Below are positions 32,889 through 46,220 of a stretch of 64,000 nt of DNA, in pieces. Location: contig OX453272.1 in assembly GCA_949710005.1 (NCBI GenBank), forward strand, positions 17,476,994 through 17,540,993, given 5' to 3'. The translations under genes were made by a program, and so were the position numbers. The stretch comes from Ricordea florida (taxonomy: Eukaryota > Cnidaria > Anthozoa > Corallimorpharia > Ricordeidae). Each line of letters starts with the position of its first letter. The stretch's first letter is position 1. The notes below the pieces were generated by a model. It was not told the DNA's origin and did no database searches. It saw only the letters and a program-made list of their open reading frames with translations.

Positions 32889-35800
32889 AATATTTAAGAA
32901 TAAAATTAAGTTGATAGTGATTCGTGATTATATTGTAGTTTAGCTGTGGATATATTTACTGAAGTCAGCTGATTGTGGAGAAGACTGCTCACACAGTACT
33001 AAACTTTATCAAACGAGTGCTTATTACACAGATTGCCGATCAATATGCCGCTTTCACCGATTTGTAGCATTTAATATATACTTTGTAACGCACTTTATAT
33101 CGTGTTTATACTCATTCTAGACGCTGAGATACGATACATGCAGCTGGCTGTCAAGAAACTCAGCCTTACAGATTTTGGTCAAAATGCATTATAAGAGATT
33201 TTATGGGCAGGACGACCGTCTTCTAGGTAAGTAAGTTATGTAAGCGTTTTTAATGTTCTCTTTAAAAGTAATAGCACATTTTACCATAAGTTTTAAGTTT
33301 CGAATAAGATTTTGATTAGAACGATTTAATTTCAATGTATTTCTTAAGGCTTAGACTTTTTTCCACTACGCATGCGCGTTTGAGACACGAACCTACCTCC
33401 TTGGAATACAGGTGATTTTATCCTATTTTGCAGAATCTTTGCAATTCTGACACTTTGCCGAGTTATGCTATACCGCAAAAGGCAATATTTAAGAATAAAA
33501 TTAGATTGATTGTGATTCGTGATTATATTGTAGTTTAGCTGTAAATATATTTACTGTAACCAGCTAATTGTAAACAAGACTGCTCACACAGTACTAAACT
33601 TTATCAAACGAGTGCCTATTACACAGATTGCCGATCAATATGCCGCTTTCACCGTGTTGTAGCATTTAATATGTACTTTGTAACGCACTTTATCTCGTGT
33701 TTATACTCATTGTAGACGCTGAGATACGATACATGCAGCTGGCTGTCAAGAAACTCAGCCTTACAGATTTTGGTCAAAATGCATTATAAGAGATTGTATG
33801 GGCAGGACGACCGTCTTCTAGGTAAGTAAGTTATGTAAGCATTTTTAATGTTCTCTTTAGTTGTAATAGCACATTTTACCATAAGTTTTAAGTTTCGAAT
33901 AAAATTTTGATTAGAACGATTTAATTTCAATGTAATTTTTAAGGCTTAGACTTTTTGCCACTACGCATGCGCGTTTAAGACACGAACCTACCCCCTTGGA
34001 ATAAAGGTCGTTTTATCCTATTATGCAAAATATTTGATATTCTGACACTTTGCCGACTTATGCTATACCGGAAAAGGCAATATTTAAGAATAAAATTAAA
34101 TTGATAGTTATTCGTGATTATATTGTAGTTTAGCTGTGGATATATTTACTTAAGTCAGCTGATTGTAAAGAAGACTGCTCACACAGTACTAAACTTTATC
34201 AAAGGAGTGCTTATTACACAGATTGCCGATCAATATGCCGCTTTCACCGTGTTGTAGCATTTAATATGTACTTTGTAACGCACTTTATCTCGTGTTTATA
34301 CTCATTCTAGACGCTGAGATACGATACATGCAGCTGGCTGTCAAGAAACTTAGCCTCACAGATTTTGGTCAAAATGCATTATAAGAGATTGTCTGGGCAG
34401 GACGACCGTCTTCTAGGTAAGTAAGTTATGTAGGCATTTTTAATGTTCTCTTTAGTTGTAGTAGCACATTTTACTATAAGTTTTAAGTTTTAATTAAAAT
34501 TTTGATTAGAACGATTTAATTTCAATGTAATTCTTAACGCTTAGACCTTTTGCCACTACGCATGCGCGTTTGAGACACGAACCTACCTCCTTGGAATACA
34601 GGTGATTTTATCCTATTTTGCAGAATCTTTGCAATTCTGACACTTTGCCGATTTATGCTATACCGCAAAAGGCAATATTTAAGAATAAAATTAGATTGAT
34701 TGTGATTCGTGATTATATTACAGTTTAGCTGTGGATATATTTACTTAAGTCAGCTGATTGTAAAGAAGACTGCTCACACAGTACTAAACTTTATCAAACG
34801 AGTGCTTATTACACAGATTCCCGATCAATATGCCGCTTTCACCGTGTTGTAGCATTTAATATGTACTTTGTAACGCACTTTATCTCGTGTTTATACTCAT
34901 TCTAGACGCTGAGATACGATACATGCAGCTGGCTGTCAAGAAACTCAGCCTTACAGATTTTGGTCAAAATGCATTATAAGAGATTGTATGGGCAGGACGA
35001 CCGTCTTCTAGGTAAAGAAGTTATGTAAGCATTTTTAATGTTCTCTTTAAAAGTAATAGCACATTTTACCATAAGTTTTAAGTTTCGAATAAGATTTTGA
35101 TTAGAACGATTTAATTTCAATGTAATTCTTAAGGCTTAGACTTTTTGCCACTACGCATGCGCGTTTGAGACACGAGCCTACCTCCTTGGAATACAGGTGA
35201 TTTTATGCTTTTTTCCAGAATCTTTGCCATTCTGACACTTTGCCGACTTACGCTATACCTCAAAAGGCAATATTTAAGAATAAAATTAGATTGATTGTGA
35301 TTCTTGATTATATTGTAGTTTAGCTGTAAATATATTTACTGAAACCAGCTAATTGTAAACAAGACTGCTCACACAGTACTAAACTTTATCAAACGATTGC
35401 CTATTACACAGATTGCCGATCAATATGCCGCTTTCACCGTGTTGTAGCATTTAATATGTACTTTGTAATGCACTTTATCTCGTGTTTATACTAATTCTAG
35501 ACGCTGAGACACGATACATGCAGAACGCTGTCAAGAAACTCAGCCTTACAGATTTTGGTCAAAATGCATTATAAGAGATTGTATGGGCAGGACGACCGTC
35601 TTCTAGGTAAGTAATTTATGTAAGCATTTTTAATGTTCTCTTTAGTTGTAATAGCACATTTTACCATAAGTTTTAAGTTTCGAATAAAATTTTGATTAGA
35701 ACGATTTAATTTCAATGTAATTTTTAAGGCTTAGACTTTTTGCCACTACGCATGCGCGTTTAAGACACGAACCTACCCCCTTGGACTAAAGGTCGTTTTA

Positions 35801-38240
35801 TCCTATTTTGCAAAATATTTTCAATTCTGACACTTTGCCGACTTATGCTATACCGGAAAAGGCAATATTTAAGAATAAAATTAAATTGATAGTGCTTCGT
35901 GATTATATTGTAGTTTAGCTGTGGATATATTTACTTAAGTCAGCTGATTGTAAAGAAGACTGCTCACACAGTACTAAACTTTATCAAACGAGTGCTTATT
36001 ACACAGATTGCCGATCAATATGCCGCTTTCACCGTGTTGTAGCATTTAATATATACTTTGTAACGCACTTTATCTCGTGTTTATACTCATTCTAGACGCT
36101 GAGATACAAAACATGCAGCTGGCTGTCAAGAAACTCAGCCTCACAGATTTTGGTCAAAATGCATTATGAGATTGTATGGGCTGGACGACCGTCTTCTAGG
36201 TAAGTAAGTTATGTAAGCATTTTTAATGTTCTCTTTACTTGTAATAGCACATTTTACCATAAGTTTTAAGTTTCGAATAAAATTTTGATTAGAACGATTT
36301 AATTTCAATTTAAATTTTAAGGCCTAGTCCTTTTGCCACTACGCATGCGCGTTTGAGACACGAACCTACCTCCTTGGAATACAGGTGACTTTATCCTATT
36401 TTCCAGAATCTTTGCAATTCTGACACTTTGCCGACTTATACTATACCGCAAAAGGAAATATTTAAGAATAAAATTAGATTGATTGTGATTCGTGATTATA
36501 TTGTAGTTTAGCTGTAAATATATTTACTTAAGTCAGCTACTTGTAAAGAAGACTGCTCACACAGTACTAAATTTTATCAAACGAGTGCTTATTACACAGA
36601 TTGCCGATCAATATGCCGCTTTCACCGTGTTGTAGCATTTAATATGTACTTTGTAACGCACTTTATCTCGTGTTTATACTCATTCTAGACGCTGAGATAC
36701 GATACATGCAGCTGGCTGTCAAGAAACTAAGCCTCACAGATTTTGGTCAAAATGCATTATAAGAGATTGTATGGGCAGGACGACCGTCTTCTAGGTAAGT
36801 AAGTTATGTAAGCATTTTTAATCTTCTCTTTAGTTGAAATAGCACATTTTACCATAAGTTTTAAGTTTCGAATAAAATTTTGATTAAAACGATTTAATTT
36901 CAATGTAATTTTTAAGGCCTATACTTTTTGCCACTACGCATGCGCGTTTAAGACACGAAGCTACCCACTTGGAGTAAAGGTCGTTTTATCCTATTTTGAA
37001 AAGAATTGCAATTCTGACACTTTGCCGACTTATGGTATACCGCAAAAGGCATTATTTAAGAATAAAATTAAGTTGATAGTGATTCGTGATTATATTGTAG
37101 TTTAGCTGTGGATATATTTACTGAAGTCAGCTGATTGTAAAGAAGACTGCTCACACAGTACTAAACTGTATCAAACGAGTGCTTATTACACAGATTGCCG
37201 ATCAATATGCCGCTTTCACCGTGTTGTAGCATTTAATATATACTTTGTAACGCACTTTATCTCGTGTTTATACTCATTCTAGACGCTGAGATACGATACA
37301 TGCAGCTGGCTCTTAAGAAACTCAGCCTCACAGATTTTGGTCAAAATGCATTATAAGAGATTGTATGGGGAGGACGACCGTCTTCTAGGTAAGTAAGTTA
37401 TGTAGGCATTTTTAATGTTCTCTTTAGTTGTAGTAGCACATTTTACTATAAGTTTTAAGTTTTAATTAAAATTTTGATTAGAACGATTTAATTTCAATGT
37501 AATTTTTAAGGCTTAGACATTTTGCCACTACGCTTGCGCGTTTGAGACACGAACCTACCTCCTTGGAATACAGGTGATTTTATCCTATTTTGCAGAATCT
37601 TTGCAATTCTGACACTTTGCCGAGTTATGCTATACCGCAAAAGGCAATATTTAAGAATAAAATTAGATTGATTGTGATTCGTGATTATATTGTAGTTTAG
37701 CTGTGGATATATTTACTGAAGTCAGCTGATTGTAAAGAAGACTGCTCACACAGTACTAAACTTTATCAAACGAGTGCTTATTACACAGATTCCCGATCAA
37801 TATGCCGCTATCACCGTGTTGTAGCATTTAATATGTACTTTGTAACGCACTTTATCTCGTGTTTATACTCATTCTAGACGCTGAGATACGATACATGCAG
37901 CTGGCTGTCAAGAAACTCAGCCTTACAGATTTTGGTCAAAATGCATTATAAGAAATTGTATGGGCAGGACGACCGTCTTCTAGGTAAAGAAGTTATGTAA
38001 GCATTTTTAACGTTCTCTTTAGTTGTAATAGCACATTTTACCATAAGTTTTAAGTTTCGAATAAGATTTTGATTAGAACGATTTAATTTCAATGTAATTT
38101 TTAAGGCTTAGACTTTTTGCCACTACGCATGCGCGTTTAAGACACGAACCTACCCCCTTGGAACAAAGGTCGCTTTATCCTATTTTGCAAAAAAATTGAA
38201 TTTCTGACACTTTGCCGACTTATGCTATACCGCAAAAGGC
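32889..38240. repeat. Nine-monomer higher-order repeat, copy 1
   Basis: A 5,352-bp unit. Private markers such as TAAGCGTTTTTAATG (33241) recur at 38593, and AGAACGCTGTC (about 35523) recurs near 40874, both one unit later. Boundaries are approximate: just before about 32,880 the sequence stops matching the region one unit downstream. Confidence 0.8.
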
Positions 38241-41200
38241 AATATTTAAGAATAAAATTAAGTTGATAGTGATTCGTGATTATATTGTAGTTTAGCTGTG
38301 GATATATTTACTGAAGTCAGCTGATTGTGGAGAAGACTGCTCACACAGTACTAAACTTTATCAAACGAGTGCTTATTACACAGATTGCCGATCAATATGC
38401 CGCTTTCACCGTGTTGTAGCATTTAATATATACTTTGTAACGCACTTTATATCGTGTTTATACTCATTCTAGACGCTGAGATACGATACATGCAGCTGGC
38501 TGTCAAGAAACTCAGCCTTACAGATTTTGGTCAAAATGCATTATAAGAGATTTTATGGGCAGGACGACCGTCTTCTAGGTAAGTAAGTTATGTAAGCGTT
38601 TTTAATGTTCTCTTTAAAAGTAATAGCACATTTTACCATAAGTTTTAAGTTTCGAATAAGATTTTGATTAGAACGATTTAATTTCAATGTATTTCTTAAG
38701 GCTTAGACTTTTTTCCACTACGCATGCGCGTTTGAGACACGAACCTACCTCCTTGGAATACAGGTGATTTTATCCTATTTTGCAGAATCTTTGCAATTCT
38801 GACACTTTGCCGACTTATGCTATACCGCAAAAGGCAATATTTAAGAATAAAATTAGATTGATTGTGATTCGTGATTATATTGTAGTTTAGCTGTAAATAT
38901 ATTTACTGTAACCAGCTAATTGTAAACAAGACTGCTCACACAGTACTAAACTTTATCAAACGAGTGCCTATTACACAGATTGCCGATCAATATGCCGCTT
39001 TCACCGTGTTGTAGCATTTAATATGTACTTTGTAACGCACTTTATCTCGTGTTTATACTCATTCTAGACGCTGAGATACGATACATGCAGCTGGCTGTCA
39101 AGAAACTCAGCCTTACAGATTTTGGTCAAAATGCATTATAAGAGATTGTATGGGCAGGACGACCGTCTTCTAGGTAAGTAAGTTATTTAAGCATTTTTAA
39201 TGTTCTCTTTAGTTGTAATAGCACATTTTACCATAAGTTTTAAGTTTCGAATAAAATTTTGATTAGAACGATTTAATTTCAATGTAATTTTTAAGGCTTA
39301 GACTTTTTGCCACTACGCATGCGCGTTTAAGACACGAACCTACCCCCTTGGAATAAAGGTCGTTTTATCCTATTATGCAAAATATTTGATATTCTGACAC
39401 TTTGCCGATTTATGCTATACCGCAAAAGGCAATATTTAAGAATAAAATTAGATTGATTGTGATTCGTGATTATATTACAGTTTAGCTGTGGATATATTTA
39501 CTTAAGTCAGCTGATTGTAAAGAAGACTGCTCACACAGTACTAAACTTTATCAAACGAGTGCTTATTACACAGATTGCCGATCAATATGCCGCTTTCACC
39601 GTGTTGTAGCATTTAATATGTACTTTGTAACGCACTTTATCTCGTGTTTATACTCATTCTAGACGCTGAGATACGATACATGCAGCTGGCTGTCAAGAAA
39701 CTCAGCCTCACAGATTTTGGTCAAAATGCATTATAAGAGATTGTCTGGGCAGGACGACCGTCTTCTAGGTAAGTAAGTTATGTAGGCATTTTTAATGTTC
39801 TCTTTAGTTGTAGTAGCACATTTTACTATAAGTTTTAAGTTTTAATTAAAATTTTGATTAGAACGATTTAATTTCAATGTAATTCTTAACGCTTAGACCT
39901 TTTGCCACTACGCATGCGCGTTTGAGACACGAACCTACCTCCTTGGAATACAGGTGATTTTATCCTATTTTGCAGAATCTTTGCAATTCTGACACTTTGC
40001 CGATTTATGCTATACCGCAAAAGGCAATATTTAAGAATAAAATTAGATTGATTGTGATTCGTGATTATATTACAGTTTAGCTGTGGATATATTTACTTAA
40101 GTCAGCTGATTGTAAAGAAGACTGCTCACACAGTACTAAACTTTATCAAACGAGTGCTTATTACACAGATTCCCGATCAATATGCCGCTTTCACCGTGTT
40201 GTAGCATTTAATATGTACTTTGTAACGCACTTTATCTCGTGTTTATACTCATTCTAGACGCTGAGATACGATACATGCAGCTGGCTGTCAAGAAACTCAG
40301 CCTTACAGATTTTGGTCAAAATGCATTATAAGAGATTGTATGGGCAGGACGACCGTCTTCTAGGTAAAGAAGTTATGTAAGCATTTTTAATGTTCTCTTT
40401 AAAAGTAATAGCACATTTTACCATAAGTTTTAAGTTTCGAATAAGATTTTGATTAGAACGATTTAATTTCAATGTAATTCTTAAGGCTTAGACTTTTTGC
40501 CACTACGCATGCGCGTTTGAGACACGAACCTACCTCCTTGGAATACAGGTGATTTTATGCTTTTTTCCAGAATCTTTGCAATTCTGACACTTTGCCGACT
40601 TACGCTATACCTCAAAAGGCAATATTTAAGAATAAAATTAGATTGATTGTGATTCGTGATTATATTGTAGTTTAGCTGTAAATATATTTACTGAAACCAG
40701 CTAATTGTAAACAAGACTGCTCACACAGTACTAAACTTTATCAAACGATTGCCTATTACACAGATTGCCGATCAATATGCCGCTTTCACCGTGTTGTAGC
40801 ATTTAATATGTACTTTGTAATGCACTTTATCTCGTGTTTATACTAATTCTAGACGCTGAGACCCGATACATGCAGAACGCTGTCAAGAAACTCAGCCTTA
40901 CAGATTTTGGTCAAAATGCATTATAAGAGATTGTATGGGCAGGACGACCGTCTTCTAGGTAAGTAATTTATGTAAGCATTTTTAATGTTCTCTTTAGTTG
41001 TAATAGCACATTTTACCATAAGTTTTAAGTTTCGAATAAAATTTTGATTAGAACGATTTAATTTCAATGTAATTTTTAAGGCTTAGACTTTTTGCCACTA
41101 CGCATGCGCGTTTAAGACACGAACCTACCCCCTTGGACTAAAGGTCGTTTTATCCTATTTTGCAAAATATTTTCAATTCTGACACTTTGCCGACTTATGC

Positions 41201-43592
41201 TATACCGGAAAAGGCAATATTTAAGAATAAAATTAAATTGATAGTGCTTCGTGATTATATTGTAGTTTAGCTGTGGATATATTTACTTAAGTCAGCTGAT
41301 TGTAAAGAAGACTGCTCACACAGTACTAAACTTTATAAAACGAGTGCTTATTACACAGATTGCCGATCAATATGCCGCTTTCACCGTGTTGTAGCATTTA
41401 ATATATACTTTGTAACGCACTTTATCTCGTGTTTATACTCATTCTAGACGCTGAGATACAAAACATGCAGCTGGCTGTCAAGAAACTCAGCCTCACAGAT
41501 TTTGGTCAAAATGCATTATGAGATTGTATGGGCTGGACGACCGTCTTCTAGGTAAGTAAGTTATGTAAGCATTTTTAATGTTCTCTTTACTTGTAATAGC
41601 ACATTTTACCATAAGTTTTAAGTTTCGAATAAAATTTTGATTAGAACGATTTAATTTCAATTTAAATTTTAAGGCCTAGTCCTTTTGCCACTACGCATGC
41701 GCGTTTGAGACACGAACCTACCTCCTTGGAATACAGGTGACTTTATCCTATTTTCCAGAATCTTTGCAATTCTGACACTTTGCCGACTTATACTATACCG
41801 CAAAAGGAAATATTTAAGAATAAAATTAGATTGATTGTGATTCGTGATTATATTGTAGTTTAGCTGTAAATATATTTACTTAAGTCAGCTAATTGTAAAG
41901 AAGACTGCTCACACAGTACTAAATTTTATCAAACGAGTGCTTATTACACAGATTGCCGATCAATATGCCGCTTTCACCGTGTTGTAGCATTTAATATGTA
42001 CTTTGTAACGCACTTTATCTCGTGTTTATACTCATTCTAGACGCTGAGATACGATACATGCAGCTGGCTGTCAAGAAACTAAGCCTCACAGATTTTGGTC
42101 AAAATGCATTATAAGAGATTGTATGGGCAGGACGACCGTCTTCTAGGTAAGTAAGTTATGTAAGCATTTTTAATCTTCTCTTTAGTTGTAATAGCACATT
42201 TTACCATAAGTTTTAAGTTTCGAATAAAATTTTGATTAAAACGATTTAATTTCAATGTAATTTTTAAGGCCTATACTTTTTGCCACTACGCATGCGCGTT
42301 TAAGACACGAAGCTACCCACTTGGAGTAAAGGTCGTTTTATCCTATTTTGAAAAGAATTGCAATTCTGACACTTTGCCGACTTATGGTATACCGCAAAAG
42401 GCATTATTTAAGAATAAAATTAAGTTGATAGTGATTCGTGATTATATTGTAGTTTAGCTGTGGATATATTTACTGAAGTCAGCTGATTGTAAAGAAGACT
42501 GCTCACACAGTACTAAACTGTATCAAACGAGTGCTTATTACACAGATTGCCGATCAATATGCCGCTTTCACCGTGTTGTAGCATTTAATATATACTTTGT
42601 AACGCACTTTATCTCGTGTTTATACTCATTCTAGACGCTGAGATACGATACATGCAGCTGGCTCTTAAGAAACTCAGCCTCACAGATTTTGGTCAAAATG
42701 CATTATAAGAGATTGTATGGGGAGGACGACCGTCTTCTAGGTAAGTAAGTTATGTAGGCATTTTTAATGTTCTCTTTAGTTGTAGTAGCACATTTTACTA
42801 TAAGTTTTAAGTTTTAATTAAAATTTTGATTAGAACGATTTAATTTCAATGTAATTTTTAAGGCTTAGACATTTTGCCACTACGCTTGCGCGTTTGAGAC
42901 ACGAACCTACCTCCTTGGAATACAGGTGATTTTATCCTATTTTGCAGAATCTTTGCAATTCTGACACTTTGCCGAGTTATGCTATACCGCAAAAGGCAAT
43001 ATTTAAGAATAAAATTAGATTGATTGTGATTCGTGATTATATTGTAGTTTAGCTGTGGATATATTTACTGAAGTCAGCTAATTGTAAAGAAGACTGCTCA
43101 CACAGTACTAAACTTTATCAAACGAGTGCTTATTACACAGATTCCCGATCAATATGTCGCTATCACCGTGTTGTAGCATTTAATATGTACTTTGTAACGC
43201 ACTTTATCTCGTGTTTATACTCATTCTAGACGCTGAGATACGATACATGCAGCTGGCTGTCAAGAAACTCAGCCTTACAGATTTTGGTCAAAATGCATTA
43301 TAAGAAATTGTATGGGCAGGACGACCGTCTTCTAGGTAAAGAAGTTATGTAAGCATTTTTAACGTTCTCTTTAGTTGTAATAGCACATTTTACCATAAGT
43401 TTTAAGTTTCGAATAAGATTTTGATTAGAACGATTTAATTTCAATGTAATTTTTAAGGCTTAGACTTTTTGCCACTACGCATGCGCGTTTAAGACACGAA
43501 CCTACCCCCTTGGAACAAAGGTCGCTTTATCCTATTTTGCAAAAAAATTGAATTTCTGACACTTTGCCGACTTATGCTATACCGCAAAAGGC
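38241..43592. repeat. Nine-monomer higher-order repeat, copy 2
   Basis: It matches copy 1 monomer by monomer over 5,352 bp, with scattered differences and one converted block at 39409-39478. The group of variants near 38145 (GGAACAAAGG with a run of A) reappears at 43497, one unit later, marking the start of copy 3. Confidence 0.8.
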
Positions 43593-46220
43593 AATATTTA
43601 AGAATAAAATTAAGTTGATAGTGATTCGTGATTATATTGTAGTTTAGCTGTGGATATATTTACTGAAGTCAGCTGATGTAGCATTTAATATATACTTTGT
43701 AACGCACTTTATATCGTGTTTATACTCATTCTAGACGCTGAGATACGATACATGCAGCTGGCTGTCAAGAAACTCAGCCTTACAGATTTTGGTCAAAATG
43801 CATTATAAGAGATTTTATGGGCAGGACGACCGTCTTCTAGGTAAGTAAGTTATGTAAGCGTTTTTAATGTTCTCTTTAAAAGTAATAGCACATTTTACCA
43901 TAAGTTTTAAGTTTCGAATAAGATTTTGATTAGAACGATTTAATTTCAATGTATTTCTTAAGGCTTAGACTTTTTTCCACTACGCATGCGCGTTTGAGAC
44001 ACGAACCTACCTCCTTGGAATACAGGTGATTTTATCCTATTTTGCAGAATCTTTGCAATTCTGACACTTTGCCGACTTATGCTATACCGCAAAAGGCAAT
44101 ATTTAAGAATAAAATTAGATTGATTGTGATTCGTGATTATATTGTAGTTTAGCTGTAAATATATTTACTGTAACCAGCTAATTGTAAACAAGACTGCTCA
44201 CACAGTACTAAACTTTATCAAACGAGTGCCTATTACACAGATTGCCGATCAATATGCCGCTTTCACCGTGTTGTAGCATTTAATATGTACTTTGTAACGC
44301 ACTTTATCTCGTGTTTATACTCATTCTAGACGCTGAGATACGATACATGCAGCTGGCTGTCAAGAAACTCAGCCTTACAGATTTTGGTCAAAATGCATTA
44401 TAAGAGATTGTATGGGCAGGACGACCGTCTTCTAGGTAAGTAAGTTATGTAAGCATTTTTAATGTTCTCTTTAGTTGTAATAGCACATTTTACCATAAGT
44501 TTTAAGTTTCGAATAAAATTTTGATTAGAACGATTTAATTTCAATGTAATTTTTAAGGCTTAGACTTTTTGCCACTACGCATGCGCGTTTAAGACACGAA
44601 CCTACCCCCTTGGAATAAAGGTCGTTTTATCCTATTATGCAAAATATTTGATATTCTGACACTTTGCCGACTTATGCTATAGCGGAAAAGGCAATATTTA
44701 AGAATAAAATTAAATTGATAGTTATTCGTGATTATATTGTAGTTTAGCTGTGGATATATTTACTTAAGTCAGCTGATTGTAAAGAAGACTGCTCACACAG
44801 TACTAAACTTTATCAAACGAGTGCTTATTACACAGATTGCCGATCAATATGCCGCTTTCACCGTGTTGTAGCATTTAATATGTACTTTGTAACGCACTTT
44901 ATCTCGTGTTTATACTCATTCTGGACGCTGAGATACGATACATGCAGCTGGCTGTCAAGAAACTCAGCCTCACAGATTTTGGTCAAAATGCATTATAAGA
45001 GATTGTCTGGGCAGGACGACCGTCTTCTAGGTAAGTAAGTTATGTAGGCATTTTTAATGTTCTCTTTAGTTGTAGTAGCACATTTTACTATAAGTTTTAA
45101 GTTTTAATTAAAATTTTGATTAGAACGATTTAATTTCAATGTAATTCTTAACGCTTAGACCTTTTGCCACTACGCATGCGCGTTTGAGACACGAACCTAC
45201 CTCCTTGGAATACAGGTGATTTTATCCTATTTTGCAGAATCTTTGCAATTCTGACACTTTGCCGATTTATGCTATACCGCAAAAGGCAATATTTAAGAAT
45301 AAAATTAGATTGATTGTGATTCGTGATTATATTACAGTTTAGCTGTGGATATATTTACTTAAGTCAGCTGATTGTAAAGAAGACTGCTCACACAGTACTA
45401 AACTTTATCAAACGAGTGCTTATTACACAGATTCCCGATCAATATGCCGCTTTCACCGTGTTGTAGCATTTAATATGTACTTTGTAACGCACTTTATCTC
45501 GTGTTTATACTCATTCTAGACGCTGAGATACGATACATGCAGCTGGCTGTCAAGAAACTCAGCCTTACAGATTTTGGTCAAAATGCATTATAAGAGATTG
45601 TATGGGCAGGACGACCGTCTTCTAGGTAAAGAAGTTATGTAAGCATTTTTAATGTTCTCTTTAAAAGTAATAGCACATTTTACCATAAGTTTTAAGTTTC
45701 GAATAAGATTTTGATTAGAACGATTTAATTTCAATGTAATTCTTAAGGCTTAGACTTTTTGCCACTACGCATGCGCGTTTGAGACACGAACCTACCTCCT
45801 TGGAATACAGGTGATTTTATGCTTTTTTCCAGAATCTTTGCAATTCTGACACTTTGCCGACTTACGCTATACCTCAAAAGGCAATATTTAAGAATAAAAT
45901 TAGATTGATTGTGATTCGTGATTATATTGTAGTTTAGCTGTAAATATATTTACTGAAACCAGCTAATTGTAAACAAGACTGCTCACACAGTACTAAACTT
46001 TATCAAACGATTGCCTATTACACAGATTGCCGATCAATATGCCGCTTTCACCGTGTTGTAGCATTTAATATGTACTTTGTAATGCACTTTATCTCGTGTT
46101 TATACTAATTCTAGACGCTGAGACACGATACATGCAGAACGCTGTCAAGAAACTCAGCCTTACAGATTTTGGTCAAAATGCATTATAAGAGATTGTATGG
46201 GCAGGACGACCGTCTTCTAG
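43593..46220. repeat. Nine-monomer higher-order repeat, copy 3, partial
   Basis: It follows copies 1 and 2 for about four and a half monomers, offset 5,352 bp before position 43677 and 5,262 bp after it because of a 90-bp deletion. At about 46,220-46,400 it leaves the nine-monomer pattern and joins a five-monomer pattern. Confidence 0.75.
43677..43678. other. 90-bp deletion junction inside one monomer
   Basis: Copies 1 and 2 have 90 extra bases between AGCTGAT and GTAGCATTT. Here the two join directly, giving a short monomer of about 505 bp. Confidence 0.9.
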
